Below are positions 9,101 to 16,790 of a stretch of DNA of 51,349 nucleotides, in pieces (position 1 is the first letter of the stretch; the number at the start of each line of letters is the position of its first letter). Position numbers and translations under genes: made by a program. The notes under the pieces were generated by a model. The model saw only the letters and a list, made by a program, of their open reading frames with translations. It made no database searches and had not been told where the DNA came from. The DNA is from CAZMXS01 sp964570325 (GTDB lineage Bacteria > Verrucomicrobiota > Kiritimatiellia > CAIQIC01 > CAZMXS01), in contig CAZMXS010000030.1 in the NCBI GenBank assembly GCA_964570325.1, positions 1-51,349 of the forward strand, given 5' to 3'.

Positions 9101-11279
9101 GATAGGTTGTCGTGGAGATGTTCGCGCCGGCCACGCCGCCCCACGGATTCGATGTGCGATTGTTCAGGTAAAGCCGCAGAGGCTGGTTCTGGTTGCCGGC
9201 GACGAGATCGGGATAGCCATCGTGGTTCATATCGCCTAACCCGATGGAAACAGTGGGGAAGGCGTCAGTGGTGATGAGCGTCCCGCTCACGCCGGCCCAC
9301 GGATTGGTGGTGCCGTTGTTGAGGAACAGCAACGACGGTTGATTGAAATTGCCCACGACCAGGTCCGGTTTGCCGTCCCGATTCACGTCGGCGATTGCCA
9401 CGCTTCGCGTGGCGCAGACGTTGGTGCCGATGTCTGCACCGGTCACGCCGCTCCAGACTGAAGTGGATCCGCGATTGAGGAATATCCGATTGCGCTGGTT
9501 GTCATTACCCTCGATCAAATCGAGCCACCCGTCGCCGTTCACGTCGGCGAGAGCCAGCGCCATGGTCGGGTTGGTAGCGGCGCCAATCGGGATGGGATCA
9601 ACCCCGCTGAATGGAGAAATGGTGCCATTGTTGAGATACAGCCAGTTGGTTTCGCCGTAGTTGCCCAGCACAAGGTCGGTGCGACCATCGCGGTTCACAT
9701 CACCGGCGACAGCCGCGCGCGCGTTGGGCAGTCCGCCGTTGAGCGCGTCGGGGAACAGAGTGGCCCAAGGATCCGCGGTGCCGTTGTTGTAGTGGATTTT
9801 GGTCGGCCCATAACCGGCGGCGCCGTTGTGCGCGGACACAAAGTCCAGGTCGCCGTCATGATCGAAATCCGCAACGGCCAGCGCCGTTGCCTGCTGGCTT
9901 AAGCCCTGGAGCAACAGCGAGGCAAACAACCCCTGCCAGGGACTGCCCGAACCGGCGTTATAGAAGTAGATGTTGGGCAGGACGCTGCTGAGGGCCAGCA
10001 GATCGGGCTTGCCGTCATTGTTGAAGTCGCCCACGCCGACTTTGGATGGTTGATTGTTGGTCGGCCGATCCAGATTATAGCCTTCTACCTTGAGCCAGGG
10101 GGTTGGCGTCCCATTGTTTTCATAGACCAGCAGCGTTCCGGCCTGACCATTATCGGCTGAAATGAGGTCCAGATCGCCATCGGCGTCCAAGTCCGCCAGG
10201 GCGCTGTCTTTGATTTGGAAAAAGCCATAGCTTCCCACATTCGTGGCGACAACTCCCTCGAACGGTCTGCCGGTGCCGTTGTTGATATATAAAAAATGAT
10301 CAGCGCTGGCATAGTTGACTGCTACAATCACATCCACATTCCCGTCCCCGGTCACATCGCCCACTGCCAGCGACTGTGGGGTTTGGGAGTCGGAGCCGAT
10401 CCGGGTATAGGTGACGTTGGTCCAAGGTTGGGCGGTGCCGTTGTTGGTATAAAGACGCCGATCTTTGTACACAAAACCGGTGTTGATGGCGAACACATCC
10501 AGATGACCATCGCGATTGGCGTCGGCCACCTCAATTTGATTGGGGGCCCAGTTATCCAGGCTGATACCGCTGGCTGACAACCAAGGGTTGGCGCCGCCGT
10601 CGTTGTGGAAATACCACAAGTTTCCCTGGCCGACGGGGACATTGCCCACCAATAAATCCGGCCGCCCATCGCGATCCAGATCGGCCAGCTTGATTGCATA
10701 AACCGTGATGCCGTTATAGTTCGTCAACGTCGGCGTTGCGATTGCATCCTGGAAGGGATTGGTGGTGCCGTTGTTATAGAAGATCCAGTAATTGGTGATG
10801 CCGGCCGTCAGCAGGTCGAGATCGCCATCCACATCAATGTCGCCCAGCGATACATAGAAGTAATTACCCGTCCGTGTGCCGATGTCCAGGCCGAGAGCCG
10901 GGGCGTCAGACCAGGGCGTGGCCGTGCCGTTATTCAGGAAGAGCCGAGGCGGTCGGCCTACGCAACCGAGAACAACATCCGCGGCGCCGTTGCCGTCCAC
11001 GTCACCGATGTCCAGATTGTAACACTCCATATTAACCGACGCTATTTCCCCCGATAGAAACCGGAAAGGGGCGTACTCGGGGTCGCGGTCGTTGATGCGA
11101 ACCAAGCCGCCGCCGTCCCAGCGCGCAGTTGTGCGCGCGCTGTCGGCCAGATTCGTGGACGTGAAATCTTCGGTTAGCGGCAATCCTGGCGTGGCGGCCC
11201 TGGCTGGAAGTACGCGCAAAAAGACCAAACCGACCACGATGCTGAACCATATGCAATAGAAGGATCGGGTTGTTCTCAT
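6138..11279 (-). CDS. Giant secreted FG-GAP/VCBS repeat protein
   Basis: The 1713-residue protein has a signal peptide (MRTTRSFYCIWF to PARA, ~28 residues). I count 21 FG-GAP/VCBS-type units, each with a calcium-loop core such as DVNRDGKPDLVVG or DLDRDGRPDLLVG and a following FLNNGTTNPW segment, about 45-60 residues per unit. This repeat class folds as integrin-like beta-propeller blades in extracellular proteins. The C-terminal ~500 residues hold InlB-B/Flg_new-like repeats (PGPGQRFVNWTG, YYYFYHWDGLTGPG), then a thrombospondin-3-like DFDHDRSIAGDEYWAGTDP segment and a final beta module ending LYRVSVLP. No catalytic domain is visible, so adhesion or a matrix role is the best guess. The ATG at 11279 is preceded by AAGGGGAG; the longer frame to 11327 would bury the signal peptide. 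It converges with the transporter-fusion gene, nine bases apart. Confidence 0.88.
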   Translation of the reverse strand: MRTTRSFYCIWFSIVVGLVFLRVLPARAATPGLPLTEDFTSTNLADSARTTARWDGGGLVRINDRDPEYAPFRFLSGEIASVNMECYNLDIGDVDGNGAADVVLGCVGRPPRLFLNNGTATPWSDAPALGLDIGTRTGNYFYVSLGDIDVDGDLDLLTAGITNYWIFYNNGTTNPFQDAIATPTLTNYNGITVYAIKLADLDRDGRPDLLVGNVPVGQGNLWYFHNDGGANPWLSASGISLDNWAPNQIEVADANRDGHLDVFAINTGFVYKDRRLYTNNGTAQPWTNVTYTRIGSDSQTPQSLAVGDVTGDGNVDVIVAVNYASADHFLYINNGTGRPFEGVVATNVGSYGFFQIKDSALADLDADGDLDLISADNGQAGTLLVYENNGTPTPWLKVEGYNLDRPTNNQPSKVGVGDFNNDGKPDLLALSSVLPNIYFYNAGSGSPWQGLFASLLLQGLSQQATALAVADFDHDGDLDFVSAHNGAAGYGPTKIHYNNGTADPWATLFPDALNGGLPNARAAVAGDVNRDGRTDLVLGNYGETNWLYLNNGTISPFSGVDPIPIGAATNPTMALALADVNGDGWLDLIEGNDNQRNRIFLNRGSTSVWSGVTGADIGTNVCATRSVAIADVNRDGKPDLVVGNFNQPSLLFLNNGTTNPWAGVSGTLITTDAFPTVSIGLGDMNHDGYPDLVAGNQNQPLRLYLNNRTSNPWGGVAGANISTTTYHTLGIQLCDVNRDGFLDVVQAADTNRPCVYINNRTAQPFAGVPSCLFGYSNRYSCVHCADFNADGAMDMVIGRVDNHLMAYSGKGFSTYWTFVTNIAVNPPASYEARGLILVDADGDADLDLVVTASSSNSVLFLNNGGTAPWAGATPIQLSPNFMGPRGVAFGDMNGDTRADMMLAYGYADTPPLVYLNNGTTNPWTGVTPITLDDANRPCYSAALGDLNGDTHPDLVLGQDGGPLRLYLNNGATNPWSGVTAIEIGTNTHVINEIKLADVNGNGRLDILTCSSSGFICLYTNCGTANPFAGVAVLNIAATAQFWASLDLGDADRDGDPDLVAADVNGMNYYFTNSGPASLWSGVSGTPIAAASNGTERIRLYDINRDGKLDVVCGNYYTPNFTICLNNGTAAPWSNGAVDFAFGYSAGHANRFMDIGDVDRDGAPEIVTAGNQMPVLYYEPALYTPPKGRALSAKVNTGGDSIENVRLNAMATTPPNTDIRYYLSNDGGAQWHSCRNGTNFVFPTAGNDLRWRAELSSLSPVITPVLHSLSIVDLEGKTTYTVLAAYGAPVPAAGTHTCAVGSVVSFTVDVAVVMGSTQYACAGWTATGNEPAAGTNNSFAMTMNNPATITWLWVTNYWLDLRTNGVGTVTASRYGWIREYNGVELTANPGPGQRFVNWTGTDLSGADTTPVIGLLMYTPRTVIGKFLPTNWWHIRTSQWEFEGGTPNPDTADYSNHATAYMTLIAPPYVELDASNRYYQTGWVVDMNGDVVSGTGTAATFTVTADGLLDWKWELRYAISIGAGSHGTAQGATNGWFADGDALPVVAIADPYYYFYHWDGLTGPGSWRASNTFVASGPFNALATFRPFLTSNNIPHWWLAEYGLGTNYADTQTDFDHDRSIAGDEYWAGTDPTNSQSVLQLVASEVRQGSNLVLWSSTTNGALSLPYQLDRATDLAKGNWVRVATNLARTPPINSWSAPATNAGSRALYRVSVLP

Positions 11280-11788
11280 AACGCCACTCCCCTTGATGTT
11301 ATTATCCAGATCCGACCGGCTATCCATTGTTCAAACTGATCAGGATTACATCATAATCGCTTCGTGCCGACTCGTAAATGGAATCTCACGGAGAAAAAGA
11401 TCCGTGGACACCGTTTCAAGTTTGCGTCAAATCATGCGCCGTGTGATCTGTTGCGCAAGCCAATTGATATGCGATGCGCCGGCGTTTGGTTGCCCTGCGG
11501 CAGCCGGGGAGCCGCGCCCCGGGAAAACAAGTTGATGGGCGGGTTTGGCCAGAAGTCGGCATGTTGTGGGACATGGGGGCGCGAGGGGATAGCTGGGGGT
11601 GGCTGGCTGAACCCTGAGGGCAGGCAAGAATGTTCAACATTAGTACAAGGTCAAGATATTACGGTTGCAGTGGGGTACGCCGCTCGTGTCTATTTTGACT
11701 GGGCGATGGGTCGCCTGGAAAGACATTGACACCGGTCTTGCGCGCGCCGCCGCCGCCGTATAAGTTCCTCCGCGGGGAATTATCAATC
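11280..11788. other. Divergent intergenic region, FG-GAP gene / aroC
   Basis: These 509 bases separate two divergent genes and hold no convincing gene on either strand. A perfect TTGACA (11726-11731) and a TATAAG (11759-11764) lie upstream of aroC, but they are 27 bp apart with a GCC-rich run between them, so they do not form a standard promoter pair. GGGGA just before aroC is its ribosome-binding site. I see no repeat or attachment site. Confidence 0.5.
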
Positions 11789-12868
11789 ATGTCCAGCACG
11801 TTTGGAACATTATTTCGCGTCACAACATTTGGCGAGTCGCATTGCCGGGGTGTGGGCGCGGTTGTGGATGGGTGTCCTCCGCGCATTCCGTTAGCCGAGG
11901 CCGATATACAGGCTCAACTGGATCGGCGCCGGCCTGGGCAGAGCGAAGTGGCAACGCCGCGTAGTGAAACCGACCGGGTGTCCATCCTTTCCGGCGTGGA
12001 GAATGGGTTGACACTGGGAACGCCGATCGCCCTTTTGGTCCCCAACCAGGACCAGCGCCCGGCAGATTACCAGACCATGCAGATCGTCCCGCGGCCATCG
12101 CACGCCGATTTCACCTACCAGGCCAAATATGGCATTCGCGCATCCAGCGGCGGCGGACGTTCCAGTGCGCGCGAGACGATCGGCCGCGTCGCTGCCGGCG
12201 CGATCGCGGAGAGAATCCTGCGCGCACGGTACGGGGTCGAGATTGTCGCGTGGGTCAGCGCCGTCGGCGAGGTGGATGCGGGCATTGTGGACGAACGGGA
12301 GATATCGCGCGCGGCCGTGGATGCCCATGTGGTCCGTTGTCCTGACGCCGCTGCGGCGGATCGGATGTTGGCCGCGATTCGCGCCGCCCGCGATGCGGGC
12401 GATTCACTCGGCGGCGTGATCACCTGTCTTTGCCGCGGGGCGCCCGCCGGCTGGGGCGAACCGGTTTTCGACAAGCTTGAAGCGCGGCTGGCGCAAGCGA
12501 TGCTTTCGATCCCCGCAACCAAGGGGTTCGAGATCGGTTCAGGTTTTGCCGGTGCGCGCCGGCTCGGTTCCGCGCACAATGATCCGTTTGTCTGGAAGGA
12601 CGGCCGGTTGGGCACGGCCACCAATCACAGCGGCGGCATCCAGGGCGGTATTTCCAACGGCGAGCCCATTCTGTTTCGGGTGGCCTTCAAGCCGCCGGCG
12701 ACTATCGCGCGGGCGCAAGACACCGTGGATTTCGAGGGCCGGCCGACGCGGCTGGAAGCGTCGGGACGTCATGATCCTTGTGTTGTGCCGCGCGCCGTGC
12801 CGATTGTCGAGGCCATGACCGCGCTCGTGCTGGTGGATGCGGCCTTGATTCAACAGACGCGGACCTAA
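11789..12868 (+). CDS. aroC: Chorismate synthase
   Basis: It converts 5-enolpyruvylshikimate-3-phosphate to chorismate, the last step of the shikimate pathway, using reduced FMN. The 359-residue product is normal in length and shows the family signatures: FGESHCRGVGAVVDGCP near the N-terminus, GIRASSGGGRSSARETIGR with AAGAIA in the middle, and RHDPCVVPRAVPIVEAM at the C-terminus. The start is the ATG at 11789 (MSSTFGTLF), with GGGGA upstream; a frame open to 11726 adds only low-complexity residues. It stands alone, with no other aro genes nearby, and converges with the Na/Pi transporter pair (65 bp gap). Confidence 0.97.
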   Translation: MSSTFGTLFRVTTFGESHCRGVGAVVDGCPPRIPLAEADIQAQLDRRRPGQSEVATPRSETDRVSILSGVENGLTLGTPIALLVPNQDQRPADYQTMQIVPRPSHADFTYQAKYGIRASSGGGRSSARETIGRVAAGAIAERILRARYGVEIVAWVSAVGEVDAGIVDEREISRAAVDAHVVRCPDAAAADRMLAAIRAARDAGDSLGGVITCLCRGAPAGWGEPVFDKLEARLAQAMLSIPATKGFEIGSGFAGARRLGSAHNDPFVWKDGRLGTATNHSGGIQGGISNGEPILFRVAFKPPATIARAQDTVDFEGRPTRLEASGRHDPCVVPRAVPIVEAMTALVLVDAALIQQTRT

Positions 12869-12933
12869 CTCCCGAAGTCAACCAACTGCTCACTCAACGC
12901 GACCGCTGGGCGCGGGGAGAGTTTGGCGCCGGT

Positions 12934-14679
12934 TTACAGATAATTTTCCTGATGCAGTTTATCCAGGAAGTCCTTGGGGTCGCTCAGCGTGACTGGCTGG
13001 TAGTGCGGCGCCTCGGTAACCATCTGTTCCAGTTTCTTCCGCTTGATCCAGAAGAAAGGTTGCTTCTCGGCCAGCGCGATGGACTTGGAGTGCTTCACGA
13101 TCCGGTCGAAAGCGGCGACATATTCGCTGAAATACACGCCCGCGATGGGCGGGTATTCATGGTTGGCGATCTTCTCGGTGAAGAAGGCTTTGGCATTGAT
13201 GCTTTTTTCCGTGTATTCGTCACGCGCCTGCAGGATGGCCTGGGCCATGGCTTGGAAATCCGCGCTTTCCGGATTTAGCGATTCGATTACCAGATGCAAT
13301 ACCTTGGCCGCTCCTTCGTGCAAATCCATCAACACGGCAAGCGTTTCCCGGTTGAATCGGGCCAGCGGCGCTCTCTTTCGGCGGATGGATATGTCGCAGA
13401 CTTCGTCAATGTGATCGCCAATTCGCTCAACATCGGCCATGCAGCGGTTGATTGTCTGGACCAGGATCGCCTGGCGGCGGGAGAGCGCGCGTTCAGCCAG
13501 TCTGGCCAGGTAGCTCTTCATTGCTTTCTTGATCTCGTCCACGACGTTTTCATTCAGCTTGATGGTCTGTACTTCCTTGCGCTTGGGCTGGAAGATAACG
13601 TCCGCCGTTAGCCATAAACTGCGCACGCAAATGCGCGCGACGCGTTGCAATTCCAGGATGGCGGCGTAGAGCGCCTTTTCCGGGTATGGGATCAGCTTTT
13701 GATCCAGGAAACTGGGTTGGGGCGGCGGCAGGCGGGACGGTACGAGCGCGCAAATAAACCGCGCATAGAGGGGTGCCAGCGGCAGGACCAGCGCCGCCCC
13801 CACGATCATCACCGCCGTGTGCGCGTTGGCGGTCTGGCGCACGAGGCTTTCCGCGGTCAGCGGCAGTAATTTAAGGTAAATCGGCGCGATGACAACCGCC
13901 AGCGCCGAGTTAAGGATGTTGAACATCAGGTGCGAGACGGCGGAGCGCCGGGCGTCAATGTTGGTGCCGATGCTGCCGAGCAGGGCGGTGGCGCAGGTGC
14001 CGATGTGCGCGCCCAGCACGATCGGGAACACCTGGTCCAGGCGGGTGAAGACCCCGGCGGTGATCAGGGCGTAGCACATACCAATTACCGCGCCGCTGCT
14101 TTGGATGATGCCGGTGACCAGCGAGGCGAGGCCGACACCGGCCAGCAATCCGCCCAGCGTGTCGCCGTGGATGCCGGACAGGAACCCGGCAAACAGTTCG
14201 CGGTGTGGCTTGATCGCCCCGCTCATGGTGTTCATGCCCAGAAAGATCAGGCCAAAACCCATCAGCGCCCGGCCCAGTGTCTTGGCCTTCGGATGCGGGG
14301 CGGCCATTTCCATGATCAGACCCAGCGCGATCGCGAAGAAGCAGTAATCGCCCAATTTGAACGAGATCATTTGCATGGAGATGGTGGTGCCGATGTTCGC
14401 GCCCAGCATCACCGGCACCGACTCGGCCAGGGTCATGAGGCCGGCGTTGATGAACCCGACCAGCATGACCGTTGTGGCGCTGCTCTGGACCAGCGCCGAG
14501 AGCACGGTGCCCAGACCCAGCCCAACGAAGCGATTTTGCGTGGCGCGCGCCAGCAGGACGCGGAGACTGCTGCCGGCCGTCTGCCGCAGGCCATCCGACA
14601 TCACGTTCATCCCAAAGATGAACAGCGCCAACCCGCCCAGGATGGCGAAAATTAGAAACAATGCGGTTGTGATGGTCAT
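12934..14679 (-). CDS. Na+/phosphate cotransporter family protein with PhoU domain (copy 1)
   Basis: The 581-residue membrane protein belongs to the NptA/YjbB-type Na/Pi cotransporter family. The two inverted transport repeats each keep a QSS motif: LVQSSATTVMLVGF at Q65 and a second one, IIQSSGAVIGM. The C-terminal ~220 residues form a PhoU-like helical bundle (KLNENVVDEIKKAM, CMADVERIGDHIDEVCDI), which in this family lies in the cytoplasm. The end is charged and shared with its neighbour (FFWIKRKKLEQ, LDKLHQENYL). It lies 35 bp downstream of a same-length paralogue and was probably cotranscribed from it; its own ribosome-binding site is weak. Likely role: sodium-coupled phosphate movement. 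Direction cannot be told. Confidence 0.92.
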   Translation of the reverse strand: MTITTALFLIFAILGGLALFIFGMNVMSDGLRQTAGSSLRVLLARATQNRFVGLGLGTVLSALVQSSATTVMLVGFINAGLMTLAESVPVMLGANIGTTISMQMISFKLGDYCFFAIALGLIMEMAAPHPKAKTLGRALMGFGLIFLGMNTMSGAIKPHRELFAGFLSGIHGDTLGGLLAGVGLASLVTGIIQSSGAVIGMCYALITAGVFTRLDQVFPIVLGAHIGTCATALLGSIGTNIDARRSAVSHLMFNILNSALAVVIAPIYLKLLPLTAESLVRQTANAHTAVMIVGAALVLPLAPLYARFICALVPSRLPPPQPSFLDQKLIPYPEKALYAAILELQRVARICVRSLWLTADVIFQPKRKEVQTIKLNENVVDEIKKAMKSYLARLAERALSRRQAILVQTINRCMADVERIGDHIDEVCDISIRRKRAPLARFNRETLAVLMDLHEGAAKVLHLVIESLNPESADFQAMAQAILQARDEYTEKSINAKAFFTEKIANHEYPPIAGVYFSEYVAAFDRIVKHSKSIALAEKQPFFWIKRKKLEQMVTEAPHYQPVTLSDPKDFLDKLHQENYL

Positions 14680-14714
14680 ATTGTTTTAAGCCGAAGGCCG
14701 CCCCGCGCCCGGGT

Positions 14715-16460
14715 CTATAAATAATCTTCCGCGTGCAGTTTGTCGAGGAAGTCATGCGGATCGCTTAAGGGCGGGATCTGGTAGTCGCCGTTCTCGTCCA
14801 CGGCGCGCTCGAGCTTTTTGCGCTTGATCCAGAAGAACGGTTGCTTCTCGACCAGCGCAATGGTCTTGGCGTGTTTGACGATCCGGTCGAGCGCGGCAAT
14901 GTATTCATTGAAGAAAATCCCCTGAATCGGCGGCAATTCGTGGGTGGCGATTTTTTCGTTGAACACCGCTTTGGCGTTGAGGCTGCCTTGCATGTATTCG
15001 TCGCGCGCCTTGAGGATTTCCTCGGCCACGGCCTGGACATTGGGAGCATTCGGATTGAGCGAATCAATCACCAGCAGCAACACCCGTTCGCCCGCCTGGA
15101 ACTGGTTGAACAGCAATTCGAGCGAATCGTGATTGAACCGGGCCTGCGGGATCGCGCGCCGGCGGATGGAAATGTCGCAAATCTCGTCAATATGGTCGCC
15201 GATCCGCTCGAGGTCCGTCATGCAGCGGTTGATATGCTGGAGCAGGATGGCCTGGCGTCGCGATAGTTTGCGGCGCGCCAGTTCGGCCAGATATTCCTTC
15301 ATGGATTTCTTGATCTCGTCCACGACGTTCTCGTTGAGCTTGATGACCCGCACGACCTTGCGTCGCGGCTGGAAGAAAGCCGCCGCGGCCAGATGGAAAC
15401 TGCGCGCGCAGATCCGGGTGACGCGCTGCAATTCCTGGATCGCGGCGTAAATCGCTTTTTCCGGGTAATGGAACAAGGTCGAGTCCAGGACGCTGGGGGG
15501 GGGGGGGGGCAGGCGGGAGGGTACAACCAGGGTCATAAACCGCGCGCAGAGGCCGGTGAAGGGGAGCAGCACGGCGGCGGCGGCGAGCATGACAAACGTG
15601 TGCAGATTGGCCACCTGGCGGGTGAGATCCGGCGAGGTCCATTGCATGAGCCGGATAAACAGCGGCGCGGCCGCGATGGCCAGGACGGCGCCAAAGATAT
15701 TGAAGGCCAGGTGCGCCGCCGCCGCGCGCCGGGCATAGATGTTGGTGCCGATGGCGGCGAGCAGCGCCGTGCTGCAGGTGCCGATATGCGCGCCCAGCAC
15801 AATGGGGTAGATCTGGGTCAGGTCGCTGAAAACGCCGGCGCGCGCCAGCACGAAGCAGATGCCAATCATCGCCCCGCTGCTCTGGACCGCAGCCGTGAGC
15901 AGCGTGGAGATGAGCACGCCGGTCAGCAGGCCCCCGAGCGTGTCGCCGTGAATCCGCGCCAGGAGCGGCGCCAGATGGTCGCGGTGTGGCTCGATGGCCT
16001 CGCCCATCGTGGCCATGCCCAGAAAGAGCATACCGAATCCCATGAGCGCATACCCGCCGTGCTTCAGCCATTCCGGCGGTGCGGCCATTTTAAGGATGAA
16101 GCCGAGCGCCATGACAAAGAAGCAGTAGTCGTTCAGGTGGAATGAAACCAACTGCATGGATAGAGTCGTGCCGAGATTGGCTCCCATGACCGGCGCAATG
16201 GACTCGGCCAGCGTGATCAAGCCGGCGTTGATGAAGCCGATCAGCATGACCACCGTCGGCCCGCTGTGCGCGATGAACCCCAGCAGGGTGCCCAGCCCGA
16301 TACCGGCGCAGCGGTTACGGGTTGTATTGGCCAGGATGCGCCGCAGCCGCTTGCCGGCGGCCAGTCGCAGCCCTTCCGTCATAATGTGCATGCCGAAGAT
16401 GAAGAGCGTCAGGCCGCCGAGAATGGCGGAAACGAAGAAGAACAACTCTTTGACGGTCAT
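14715..16460 (-). CDS. Na+/phosphate cotransporter family protein with PhoU domain (copy 2, altered first QSS motif)
   Basis: This 581-residue paralogue aligns end to end with the downstream copy: same N-terminal ILGGLTLFIFGM, same PhoU bundle, same LDKLHAEDYL ending. Two things set it apart. The first QSS signature is gone: where copy 1 has LVQSSATT, this one has FIAHSGPT (H65-S66-G67), while the second motif, AVQSSGAMIG (193-195), is intact. Its reading frame also contains fifteen consecutive C residues (coding strand) specifying P318-P322, where the paralogue uses mixed codons for a similar proline stretch. QSS residues contribute to the phosphate/sodium site in related transporters, so the substrate or coupling may differ. 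It is the first gene of the pair. Confidence 0.9.
   Translation of the reverse strand: MTVKELFFFVSAILGGLTLFIFGMHIMTEGLRLAAGKRLRRILANTTRNRCAGIGLGTLLGFIAHSGPTVVMLIGFINAGLITLAESIAPVMGANLGTTLSMQLVSFHLNDYCFFVMALGFILKMAAPPEWLKHGGYALMGFGMLFLGMATMGEAIEPHRDHLAPLLARIHGDTLGGLLTGVLISTLLTAAVQSSGAMIGICFVLARAGVFSDLTQIYPIVLGAHIGTCSTALLAAIGTNIYARRAAAAHLAFNIFGAVLAIAAAPLFIRLMQWTSPDLTRQVANLHTFVMLAAAAVLLPFTGLCARFMTLVVPSRLPPPPPSVLDSTLFHYPEKAIYAAIQELQRVTRICARSFHLAAAAFFQPRRKVVRVIKLNENVVDEIKKSMKEYLAELARRKLSRRQAILLQHINRCMTDLERIGDHIDEICDISIRRRAIPQARFNHDSLELLFNQFQAGERVLLLVIDSLNPNAPNVQAVAEEILKARDEYMQGSLNAKAVFNEKIATHELPPIQGIFFNEYIAALDRIVKHAKTIALVEKQPFFWIKRKKLERAVDENGDYQIPPLSDPHDFLDKLHAEDYL
15495..15509 (-). repeat. Homopolymer of 15 C (coding strand) inside the Na/Pi paralogue
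   Basis: Fifteen G on the plus strand encode exactly five CCC proline codons (P318-P322) in the second Na/Pi gene. Gain or loss of one base would frameshift the protein just after the transport domain and remove the PhoU part. Tracts of this length are typical of slipped-strand contingency loci and also typical of sequencing length errors. Confidence 0.9.
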
Positions 16461-16790
16461 GATATTTGGTGTCTCTTCCGACTTGTCGGTTTTATTCTGC
16501 GCTGGTCGCGCCGGAATACAATCTTTTTTACTTTAGCAAAATAAGGCGGGCGCGCTATGCCGTTAACCACTGGCTGGTCTTGGGGGCGCCAAGCATGCGG
16601 CGACCAATCCGCTGCGGGAGGATAACCCGCCGCTATAGCTGGCCGGCGCGCGGGCAACCTGATGGTGAGCTACAAGGAATGGGTCGCGCGGCAACGCCGG
16701 ATGAATGTCTGCGCTCCCGCTAAACCGAGCCGCCGTGGCGTCCGGCCGGAACCGCACGCCACGGCGGATTAGCGGGGCATCGGGCGCGGC
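16461..16790. other. Intergenic region between amylase and the Na/Pi pair
   Basis: The 330 bases contain the presumed promoter area of the Na/Pi pair near its 3' (low-numbered) side: an A/T-rich patch at 16521-16543 holding CTTTAGCAAAA (16531-16541), a sequence also present at the amylase promoter. On the minus strand a weak TTTTGC / TATTCC pair with 17-bp spacing can be drawn. The high-numbered side holds a large inverted repeat, listed separately. No gene is convincing. Confidence 0.5.
16716..16776 (-). terminator. Two-part inverted repeat after the amylase gene
   Basis: CCGCCGTGGCGT (16730-16741) pairs perfectly with ACGCCACGGCGG (16756-16767) over 12 bp with a 14-base loop. An outer arm, CCCGCTAA (16716-16723), pairs with TTAGCGGG (16769-16776). 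It starts 15 bases past the amylase stop codon. There is no real T-tract, so it may act as a transcript-end stabiliser or a bidirectional terminator rather than a textbook intrinsic terminator. Confidence 0.55.

Noticed and set aside
6138..11279. Regularly spaced repeats considered as a CRISPR or tandem DNA array
   Set aside because: The periodicity is at protein level (FG-GAP units); the DNA repeats are diverged and of variable length.
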